A stretch of DNA of 5,279 bases from contig JABIUH010000324.1 of NCBI GenBank assembly GCA_018701055.1, positions 1 to 5,279 of the forward strand. Direction: 5' to 3'. The stretch's first letter is position 1, and each line of letters begins with the position of its first letter. The stretch is from Woeseia sp. Its GTDB lineage: Bacteria; Pseudomonadota; Gammaproteobacteria; Steroidobacterales; Woeseiaceae. The notes under the pieces are model-generated. The model worked only from the letters and a program-made list of their open reading frames with translations. It ran no database searches and was not told the DNA's origin. Position numbers and translations under genes: made by a program. Below are positions 1 through 5,279 of this stretch, one piece after another.

Positions 1-453
1 AGACAGACCGATAAACATCATAATTTCACGTTGCTGTGCACGGATTTGTCGGAAATCAGCTTGTTTGCGAAGGTCGAGAACTGGGCCTACCGCCTGATCA
101 AGTCCCTAACGCCAGGTCCTTATACCTTCATTCTTCAGGCAACGAGAGAAGTGCCGAAACGACTGCAAAACCCGAAACGCCGTACCATCGGTTTGCGTGT
201 CCCTGACCATGCCATCGTCAATGCAATGTTGGGCGCTCTCGGCGAGCCCATCATGAGCTCTACACTATTGCTGCCGGGCGACGACATCCCGCTGACGGAT
301 GTCTACGAGATAGAAGAACGTATTGGGAATGATGTCGATCTGATCATCGCGGGGGATAGCGCGGGTATCACGCCGACCACGGTCGTCGACCTCTCGAGTG
401 GAACAATCGATGTGTTGCGCGTCGGTCTCGGCGACGTGAGTGCGCTCGAGTAG
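1..453 (+). CDS. yciO: YciO-type protein of the Sua5/YciO/YrdC family (5' end missing)
   Basis: The reading frame is open from the first base to the TAG at 451-453, so the gene begins upstream and the last 150 residues are present; the family is usually a little over 200 residues. The fold is that of the Sua5/YrdC family, whose best-known members make threonylcarbamoyl-AMP for the t6A modification of tRNA. The segments KHHNFTLLCTDLSE, TPGPYTFILQATREVP, RRTIGLRVPDH and TTVVDLSSG follow E. coli YciO closely. Where TsaC/Sua5 proteins carry an STSAN-type motif, this protein reads GEPIMSSTLLLPGDD, which marks the YciO branch; the cellular role of that branch is less settled than that of TsaC. It is cytosolic by lack of any membrane segment in the visible part. 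It lies 67 nt upstream of scpA on the same strand. An ATG at 31 is internal and not the start. Family assignment is firm; the precise biochemical role is not. Confidence 0.9.
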   Translation, partial: RQTDKHHNFTLLCTDLSEISLFAKVENWAYRLIKSLTPGPYTFILQATREVPKRLQNPKRRTIGLRVPDHAIVNAMLGALGEPIMSSTLLLPGDDIPLTDVYEIEERIGNDVDLIIAGDSAGITPTTVVDLSSGTIDVLRVGLGDVSALE

Positions 454-467
454 CGCTGGCAATTGAA

Positions 468-499
468 TTGAACGCTCCGCTAATAAAGTGCGCTAAAAT
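468..499 (+). promoter_or_regulatory. Possible weak sigma70-type promoter before scpA
   Basis: In the 67 nt gap between yciO and scpA, TAAAAT at 494-499 matches five of six bases of a -10 box and is followed by a GC-rich stretch (GCGCCG). A TTGAAC at 468-473 could be a -35 box, but the 20 nt spacer is longer than the preferred 16-18. Transcription would start near 506, leaving a leader of only about 15 nt. The hexamer is flanked by GCGC on both sides. This is a motif match by eye only; scpA may simply be read from an upstream promoter. Confidence 0.25.
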
Positions 500-520
500 G
501 CGCCGTCTTCGCTTGAGATA

Positions 521-1435
521 ATGATGAAACCTGAACTAACTGTGCTGACCAGCGACGATGTCCCCAAGCAGGCCATGCAGGACGGGCCGAAGCCGACTCA
601 ATCTGAAATGCCCTTTGCTATGGTGGATGGGGAGCCCCTTACGGAGCTTCCGCAGGATTTATACATTCCGCCGCACGCTCTGAAGGTGTTCCTTGAGGCA
701 TTCGAAGGTCCCTTAGATTTACTCCTGTATTTAATCAAGCGCCAAAACCTCGACATTCTCGATATTCCGATTGCGGAAATAACTCGGCAATACGTTGAGT
801 ACATCGAGTTAATGAATGAGTTGCAGCTGGAACTTGCGGGCGAGTATTTATTGATGGCGGCAATGCTCGCTGAAATTAAATCGCGTATGTTGTTACCGCG
901 CGCCGAGACACAGGAAGAGGACGAAGACGATCCTCGTGCCGAACTGGTTCGACGTTTGCAGGAATATGAGCGGTTTAAGAAAGCAGCGGACGATCTAAGT
1001 GACTTGCCGCGCCTTGAGCGTGACATCCATATCGCGACGGCAGATGCGCCGGAGCGAAAAGTAACGACGCAAATGCCTGACGTTACTTTGAAAGAATTGC
1101 TGATCGCATTTCACAATGTTCTCAAACGAGCAGAGATGTATTCCAATTTACATCTGCAGCGTGAACCATTGTCGGTTAGACAACGTATGTCAGAGATTCT
1201 GGCACGCATTAAAGGCAATACGTTCGCGGCGATTGGTGATTTGTTTGATGCGGAAGAAGGCCGAATGGGCGTTGCTGTAACGTTTATCGCGATTCTCGAA
1301 CTGCTGAAAGAATCCGTCATAGAAGTCGTGCAAGCTGAGGCGTATGCGCCATTACATATAAGGGTTTCATCTACCGTGCGATTGGTCGCAGAAGAAGGTG
1401 AAGCTGTTGAAGTCGAACCGTTTGAACAACAATAA
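521..1435 (+). CDS. scpA: Segregation and condensation protein A (kleisin)
   Basis: ScpA is the kleisin subunit of the bacterial condensin SMC-ScpA-ScpB: its N-terminal domain contacts the SMC neck, its C-terminal winged helix contacts the SMC head, and the middle binds a ScpB dimer. The signature FEGPLDLLLYLIKRQNLDIL starts at residue 61, followed by IPIAEITRQYVEYI; LAGEYLLMAAMLAEIKSRMLLP then leads into an acidic stretch EEDEDDP and the linker. The C-terminal winged helix is seen in VTFIAILELLKESVIEVVQAE from residue 253. At 304 residues it is longer than many ScpA proteins, owing to about 40 poorly structured residues before LPQDLYIPP, a segment seen in gammaproteobacterial members. Two adjacent ATGs (521 and 524) are possible; the weak GAG at 515-517 is better spaced from 524, so the real start may be one codon later. 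scpB follows after 23 nt. No smc gene is in the window. Confidence 0.96.
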   Translation: MMKPELTVLTSDDVPKQAMQDGPKPTQSEMPFAMVDGEPLTELPQDLYIPPHALKVFLEAFEGPLDLLLYLIKRQNLDILDIPIAEITRQYVEYIELMNELQLELAGEYLLMAAMLAEIKSRMLLPRAETQEEDEDDPRAELVRRLQEYERFKKAADDLSDLPRLERDIHIATADAPERKVTTQMPDVTLKELLIAFHNVLKRAEMYSNLHLQREPLSVRQRMSEILARIKGNTFAAIGDLFDAEEGRMGVAVTFIAILELLKESVIEVVQAEAYAPLHIRVSSTVRLVAEEGEAVEVEPFEQQ

Positions 1436-1458
1436 GAGATTAAAGAGAATTTTCCGCC

Positions 1459-2292
1459 ATGGATGACACCGCAATAAAATACTTCGTAGAGTCTGCTTTG
1501 TTTGCCGCGGGGCGACCGCTGAGCATTGATCAAATTCAGACACTATTTGATGGTCGTAGCGCGCCCGAAAAATCAGAGATTCGTGCGGCGATCAATAGCT
1601 TGTTGGAAGACTATACAGATCGAGGCATTACGATTTCTGAGGTTGCTTCCGGTTTCCGTGTGCAGATTGAAGGCGATATGGTTGAACGGTTGCAAAAACT
1701 TTGGGAAGAGCGACCGCCCCGTTATTCGCGTGCATTATTTGAAACGCTGGCATTGATCGCCTATCGACAGCCAATGACTCGAGGAGAGATCGAGGAAATT
1801 CGCGGCGTTGCCGTGAGTTCGAATATTGTTCGTTCTTTATTGGAGCGTGAATGGGTCCGCATCGTAGGGCATCGGGATGTGCCGGGACGGCCCGCCATGC
1901 TTGGCACTACCAAACAGTTTTTGGATTACTTCGGTCTTAAGAAACTGGATGATTTACCGCCATTGGCAGATTTATCGGATTGGGAGAGTCTTCGCGTGCA
2001 GTTAAATCTGCCGGCCGTTGAAGAGACTGACGATCCTGGTGACATTGTTAATGTCGGCAACACCGCCGGCATACCCGGGGTCTTTGCTGAAGCAGAGGAT
2101 ATCGAAGGGTCTATCGACGACGTCATGGATGTAGATCCTGTGGAGTCCGCTAAAAGCATGGAACCAATCGAGGCGACAGAATGGCCTGAGCCGAATGCGA
2201 TTGTGGTCCCGTCGCTCGATGCAGATTCAGGCGACGCGGAAGATGTCGCAGAGAATCACGAGGACGTGGAAGCGACGCGCTCTGGTACCTAA
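1459..2292 (+). CDS. scpB: Segregation and condensation protein B
   Basis: ScpB dimerises and binds the central region of ScpA, regulating the SMC complex in chromosome compaction and segregation. The first winged helix covers roughly residues 1-75 (ESALFAAGRPLSIDQIQTLF and the GFRVQIEGDM end). The second covers about 85-160, with the family signature RPPRYSRALFETLALIAYRQP from residue 85, TRGEIEEIRGV at 107-117, and GRPAMLGTTKQFLDYFGL at 143-160. After LDDLPPL the remaining 107 or so residues form an Asp/Glu-rich, low-complexity tail rich in V, A, S and P, probably disordered; many ScpB proteins end near residue 190-200. The ATG at 1459 is preceded by AGAGA (1444-1448), a usable Shine-Dalgarno with a somewhat long 10 nt spacing. 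It lies 23 nt after scpA and is surely in the same operon. Confidence 0.96.
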   Translation: MDDTAIKYFVESALFAAGRPLSIDQIQTLFDGRSAPEKSEIRAAINSLLEDYTDRGITISEVASGFRVQIEGDMVERLQKLWEERPPRYSRALFETLALIAYRQPMTRGEIEEIRGVAVSSNIVRSLLEREWVRIVGHRDVPGRPAMLGTTKQFLDYFGLKKLDDLPPLADLSDWESLRVQLNLPAVEETDDPGDIVNVGNTAGIPGVFAEAEDIEGSIDDVMDVDPVESAKSMEPIEATEWPEPNAIVVPSLDADSGDAEDVAENHEDVEATRSGT

Positions 2293-2302
2293 CTCCGGTT
2301 TA

Positions 2303-2331
2303 TTCATGAAAATTCAGCTTCCTTGTATGAT
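2303..2331 (+). promoter_or_regulatory. Possible weak promoter before rluB
   Basis: In the 84 nt gap between scpB and rluB, TATGAT at 2326-2331 matches five of six bases of a -10 box. Exactly 17 nt upstream is TTCATG (2303-2308), a poor -35 (three of six). Transcription from here would give a leader of about 40 nt before the rluB GTG. It is a motif match only; rluB could equally be read through from scpAB. Confidence 0.2.
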
Positions 2332-2376
2332 CAATGCGCTATCCATTTCACGTCCATCTATGAATAGTCCGAGCTA

Positions 2377-3186
2377 GTGTCCGATCGTGTGCAGAAAGTT
2401 CTTGCGTCCGCCGGGCATGGTTCGCGTCGCGAAGTTGAACGCTGGATCAAAGAAGGACGTCTCCTGATCGATGGTCGTAAAGCCGTGTTGGGCGAGGCCG
2501 TTGAAGGCAGCGAGAAGTTTGTCCTCGATGGTCGTCCGCTACGTGTTCGTGCCCGACCGACCGCGCATCAACACCTGATCTATCACAAACCCGATAACGA
2601 AATTACCAGTCGATCTGATCCGGAGGGCCGGCGCACGGTTTTCGATTCGCTGCCAAAATTGACCGGTGCGCGCTGGATTGCGGTGGGCAGACTCGACATG
2701 ACGACAACGGGCCTGCTGATTTTCACCACGGATGGCGCCTTGGCTAACGCGATGATGCATCCGTCATCTGAGTTGGTGAGGGGGTACGCCGTTCGGGTGC
2801 ATGGCACGCCGAGTGCAGTAGAGATCGCGAAACTCAGTTCTGGGGTTATTCTCGACGATGGTCCTGCCTCGTTTGAGTCGGTCGTATCGGCCGGCGGTGA
2901 TGGGGCTAATCGTTGGTTCAATGTAACGATTAAAGAAGGCCGAAATCGCGAAGTAAAGCGTCTTTGGGATGCGGTCGGTTATCAGGTCAGCAGATTGATG
3001 CGGTTTGGGTATGGCTCGATCGAGCTGCCGCGCAGTTTGCGACGAGGCAAATATCAGGCGTTGACACCGGGACAGGTGCGGGAAATGTATCGCACCGCTG
3101 GGCTGAAAATTCCAACTTTGGCCACGAGCCCAGGCCAAAGAGACATGATTCGAAAAAGAATCAGAAGGGCCCAGAAAAAACTTTAA
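2377..3186 (+). CDS. rluB: 23S rRNA pseudouridine synthase RluB
   Basis: RluB belongs to the RsuA branch of pseudouridine synthases; the E. coli enzyme isomerises U2605 of 23S rRNA during assembly of the large ribosomal subunit. An S4 RNA-binding domain occupies about residues 2-60 (RVQKVLASAGHGSRREVERWI, then GRLLIDGRKA). The catalytic domain follows, with DPEGRRTVFDSLP, ARWIAVGRLDMTTTGLLIFT and EGRNREVKRLWDAVGYQVSRL; the catalytic Asp of the GRLD motif is residue 107. The order LTGARWIAVGRLD and NRWFNVTIKEGRNRE favours RluB over RluE, RluF or RsuA. The end is a short basic tail (KRIRRAQKKL). The start is GTG: an in-frame TAG at 2365-2367 rules out anything longer. Only a GAG at 2371-2373, three bases away, could serve as Shine-Dalgarno, so initiation looks weak or coupled: the TAG of a short upstream frame (2375-2377) overlaps this GTG by one base. 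Confidence 0.94.
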   Translation: MSDRVQKVLASAGHGSRREVERWIKEGRLLIDGRKAVLGEAVEGSEKFVLDGRPLRVRARPTAHQHLIYHKPDNEITSRSDPEGRRTVFDSLPKLTGARWIAVGRLDMTTTGLLIFTTDGALANAMMHPSSELVRGYAVRVHGTPSAVEIAKLSSGVILDDGPASFESVVSAGGDGANRWFNVTIKEGRNREVKRLWDAVGYQVSRLMRFGYGSIELPRSLRRGKYQALTPGQVREMYRTAGLKIPTLATSPGQRDMIRKRIRRAQKKL

Positions 3187-3202
3187 TAAACAACATACTA
3201 AA

Positions 3203-3222
3203 TAATTACCTTAATGTAATTA
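3203..3222 (-). terminator. AT-rich inverted repeat between convergent rluB and yciK, possible terminator
   Basis: TAATTAC (3203-3209) and GTAATTA (3216-3222) form a perfect 7 bp inverted repeat with a 6 nt loop, in the 37 nt spacer between the two stop codons. The stem has only one G:C pair, so it would be weak. Read on the - strand, after yciK, it is followed by a fairly T-rich run; on the + strand it is not. It could therefore help end the yciK transcript, or mark a site bound by a protein. It begins immediately next to the yciK stop codon. Confidence 0.35.
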
Positions 3223-3223
3223 G

Positions 3224-3976
3224 TTACTGAATATCAAAGCTTTGCCCAGTGATACCTTGGCTGTCAGGGCCCAGTAGATAAATATAGGCAGGCAGGATCT
3301 CATCCGGCGTCACAAGGGAGTCTCGATCTTCTGCAGGGTAGGCTTCCAAACGCATTTTCGTCCTCACTGGACCCGGGTTTAGACAATTCGATCGAAGCGA
3401 ATTGTGAGCATTTTCGGCAGCCAGCATTTGCGATAGAGATTCCGTCCCAAATTTTGATACCGAGTAGGCACCCCAAAATGGCTTTCCAACGCGACCGACA
3501 CCACTACTGGTGAAAATGATGCTCGGGTCCTCGGATGCATGCATCAATGGCAGTAGTTGCTGCGTCAGGACGAATGCCGCTGTTAGGTTGACGTGCAAAA
3601 CCCGCTGCCATTCGGAGATATCGTATTGCTCGATGGATATTCGCGGTCCCAAAATGCTGGCGTTGTGGACAAGTCCGTCGAGACGGCCGAATTCCGTCTC
3701 GATGTTTTTGACCAGTGCGACGTAGGCATCTGCATCGGCAATCGATAGGTCGAGAACGGCAATAGAGGGACGACAGGCACCCTCAATCGCCATGATCTCA
3801 TCATAAACGGCCTCTAATTTTTTGGTGCTGCGACCATGCAGAATGACTTGTGCACCGAGCTTCGCCGAATGCAGGGCCAACGCACGTCCAATGCCATCGC
3901 TCGCCCCGGTAATTAGGATGACGCGATCTTTTAGTACATCGTCGCCGTACTGATAGGATTTTGGATCAATACTCAC
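3224..3976 (-). CDS. yciK: YciK-type short-chain dehydrogenase/reductase
   Basis: This is a classical short-chain dehydrogenase of 250 residues with a Rossmann fold. The cofactor loop TGASDGIG is at 23-30, an Arg after strand 2 (HGRS, residue 49) suggests NADP(H), and D76 (VLDLS) precedes the HNAS motif at 104-107. The active site is complete: N130, S158, Y171 and K175 (YSVSK). The N-terminal leader (YGDDVLKDRVILITG) and the end (NPGPVRTKMR, EAYPAEDRDSLVTPDEILPAYIYLLG, TGQSFDIQ) follow E. coli YciK, whose substrate is not established. The usual NNAG or HNAG motif has Ser in place of Gly here. The start is GTG at 3974-3976 with a strong Shine-Dalgarno AAGGA (complement of 3983-3987) six bases before it. 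It follows rmuC by 33 nt on the same strand and converges on rluB. Cytosolic, no signal peptide. Confidence 0.9.
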   Translation of the reverse strand: MSIDPKSYQYGDDVLKDRVILITGASDGIGRALALHSAKLGAQVILHGRSTKKLEAVYDEIMAIEGACRPSIAVLDLSIADADAYVALVKNIETEFGRLDGLVHNASILGPRISIEQYDISEWQRVLHVNLTAAFVLTQQLLPLMHASEDPSIIFTSSGVGRVGKPFWGAYSVSKFGTESLSQMLAAENAHNSLRSNCLNPGPVRTKMRLEAYPAEDRDSLVTPDEILPAYIYLLGPDSQGITGQSFDIQ

Positions 3977-3982
3977 GTTCTT

Positions 3983-3987
3983 TCCTT
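3983..3987 (-). promoter_or_regulatory. Ribosome binding site of yciK
   Basis: AAGGA on the - strand (within CAAGGAAAG) lies six bases before GTG at 3976. It is the strongest Shine-Dalgarno in the window and supports the GTG as the true yciK start. Confidence 0.7.
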
Positions 3988-4009
3988 GCTGAAGTGCTGT
4001 TTGGGTCGA

Positions 4010-5279
4010 TTACGGAATGGTTTTGTCGTCGGATCCATCATCGGGTTCAGTTTGGGTTTCGACAAGTGTGCGCGGTAGCGCTTCGATCGATTCGGTTGGC
4101 TCAATTTCTTTCTTGGGCCGTATGCCAAGTTCGACAAATTTGCGCGCACCTGGCAGAACTTTTCTTTCGAGCGAGCCTACTGCTTTGTTGTAGTTGTCGA
4201 CGCTGCTGCTCAATTGCTTGCCAACCTTGTTTAGGTGGCCGACAAATGTACCCAAGCGGCCGTAGAGGTCTCCGGCCAATTTTCGAATCTCTTCGGCGTT
4301 GTCGGCCAATGCAAGCTGCTGCCAGCCATGCGCGACAACCTTCAAAAGCGCTAGAAAACTGGTTGGAGTGGCCAGCACAATTTTTTGGGCAAGTGCGGTA
4401 TCGATCAGATTCGGGTCCTCGTTCAGCGCAGCGCTAAGAAACTGATCTCCGGGAATGAACAGAATGACGAATTCAGGACTGCGCGGAAATTGGTCCCAGT
4501 AAGACTTTTTTGACAGCTCGCCGATGTGCTTACTGACATTTCGTGCATGGCGCTTCAAGCCGAGTTCGCGTTGTGCATCGTCTTTTGCTTCCGTGGCGTC
4601 GAGATAGGCATCCAGTGGTGTCTTAACGTCAACAACAACTTCGCGATTGTTTGGCATGCGCACAATCATGTCTGGCCGAATAATACCGTCGTCGGACGCG
4701 GTGTGTACCTGTTCTTGAAAGTCGCAATGTTCCACCATGCCGGACAATTCCACGAGCCTTTTGAGGGTCATTTCGCCCCAGCGGCCGCGAACTTCAGGGC
4801 GTCGCAGCGCATTAACTAAATTCTGCGTTTCCGTCGCAAGAGATTTCTGACTGTTCTGCATCGATTCAAGATGCGACCTGATGCTGCCGTAGGCTTCGCT
4901 ACGGGTTTTTTCGAGTTCAGATATTTGTTTTTGCGATTGTTGTAAGGCATCTCGAATCGGCTTAACCAGACTTTCGACCGCTTGTTCACGATCACCCAGT
5001 TCGCGTTTCGCACGTTCCTGATAGGTTCCGAGATTCTGTTCGGCCAGTCGCAGGAATGTCTCGCTATTGGACTTGAGCGATTGGTTGGCAAGATCGGAGA
5101 ACGCAGTAGCGAGCCGCCCGTTTGCAACTTCGTAGGCCGAGTCACGCTCAGTTTGCAGGGCGTCTTGGTCTTTGATGCGGGTTTCCAGAAGCCGGATATC
5201 GCTATCCGATCGCTTTTGCCGCGACCTGCCAATCAGCCAGGCGATTAGTGCGCCAAGCACCAAGCCAACCGCTAGCGCC
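4010..5279 (-). CDS. rmuC: DNA recombination protein RmuC (5' end missing)
   Basis: RmuC is a membrane-anchored protein with a predicted nuclease-like core; in E. coli its loss raises inversions at short inverted repeats. The frame runs to the window edge, so 422 codons are visible. The visible N-terminus (ALAVGLVLGALIAWLIG then RSRQKR) is part of a transmembrane helix followed by positive charges, continuing beyond the edge. A TTG at 5263 inside this helix is therefore not a credible start. A long coiled-coil region follows (about residues 20-150 counted from that TTG), rich in Glu, Gln, Lys and Arg. The conserved core begins with RRPEVRGRWGEMTLKRLVEL at 154-173, then RPDMIVRMP and EVVVDVKTPLDAY. 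D198 and the D-x-K at 212-214 are likely restriction-endonuclease-like active-site residues. ILFIPGDQFLSAAL and ATPTSFLALLKVVAHGWQQ follow. The end is an acidic tail (EPDDGSDDKTIP). yciK lies 33 nt downstream, probably in the same transcript. Confidence 0.94.
   Translation of the reverse strand, partial: ALAVGLVLGALIAWLIGRSRQKRSDSDIRLLETRIKDQDALQTERDSAYEVANGRLATAFSDLANQSLKSNSETFLRLAEQNLGTYQERAKRELGDREQAVESLVKPIRDALQQSQKQISELEKTRSEAYGSIRSHLESMQNSQKSLATETQNLVNALRRPEVRGRWGEMTLKRLVELSGMVEHCDFQEQVHTASDDGIIRPDMIVRMPNNREVVVDVKTPLDAYLDATEAKDDAQRELGLKRHARNVSKHIGELSKKSYWDQFPRSPEFVILFIPGDQFLSAALNEDPNLIDTALAQKIVLATPTSFLALLKVVAHGWQQLALADNAEEIRKLAGDLYGRLGTFVGHLNKVGKQLSSSVDNYNKAVGSLERKVLPGARKFVELGIRPKKEIEPTESIEALPRTLVETQTEPDDGSDDKTIP

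Noticed and set aside
451..482. TAGCG...CGCTA inverted repeat after yciO as an intrinsic terminator
   Set aside because: The stem is only 5 bp with a 22 nt loop and no T-run follows; chance is a sufficient explanation.
598..1026. 142-codon open frame on the - strand inside scpA
   Set aside because: Its product is Ser/Arg-rich low-complexity sequence, it is fully antisense to a well-conserved gene, and matches no family I know; it is a shadow of scpA codon use.
2195..2377. 60-codon + strand frame starting inside scpB
   Set aside because: Its first part overlaps scpB codons out of frame and has no start signal; only the last 23 codons, in the gap before rluB, are worth noting, and they are reported separately.
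3961..4437. 158-codon + strand open frame opposite rmuC
   Set aside because: Cys/Arg-rich product with no recognisable domain and no good ribosome site, entirely antisense to conserved rmuC codons.
4526..4819. 97-codon + strand frame opposite the RmuC core
   Set aside because: It lies antisense to the most conserved part of rmuC and shows no family features.
1..5279. Mobile element, defence system, CRISPR array or tRNA gene
   Set aside because: No transposase, direct-repeat array, attachment-type repeat or tRNA cloverleaf was seen; every long frame that is credible belongs to a widespread housekeeping family.

Overview
This window looks like chromosomal core DNA from a gammaproteobacterium of intermediate GC content. 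The gene content supports this: a YciO-type protein, ScpA and ScpB, RluB, a YciK-type short-chain dehydrogenase and RmuC. The protein sequences read closest to gammaproteobacterial versions of these families. No species can be named from the sequence alone. I see no mobile element, tRNA, rRNA, CRISPR array or recognisable defence system. About 94% of the window is protein-coding.

The left part (1 to 3186) is on the + strand. It holds the 3' end of yciO, then scpA and scpB (23 nt apart, almost certainly co-transcribed), then rluB after an 84 nt gap. ScpA (kleisin) and ScpB (winged-helix partner) join SMC in the bacterial condensin complex. RluB is the 23S rRNA pseudouridine synthase. Possible weak promoters lie in the yciO-scpA and scpB-rluB gaps.

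The right part (3224 to 5279) is on the - strand. rmuC (cut by the right edge, its 5' end missing) is followed 33 nt later by yciK, probably one transcript. yciK converges on rluB across a 37 nt AT-rich spacer that holds an inverted repeat.

The layout resembles the Escherichia coli region yciO-yciQ-rluB-btuR-yciK, recalled from memory. Here scpA-scpB stand where yciQ is, and btuR is absent between rluB and yciK. That fits established knowledge that E. coli uses MukBEF rather than SMC-ScpAB. I found no convincing undescribed system. The most useful second looks are the SD-poor GTG start of rluB, which overlaps the stop of a 23-codon upstream ORF, the long acidic tail of ScpB, and the palindromic spacer between the convergent genes.
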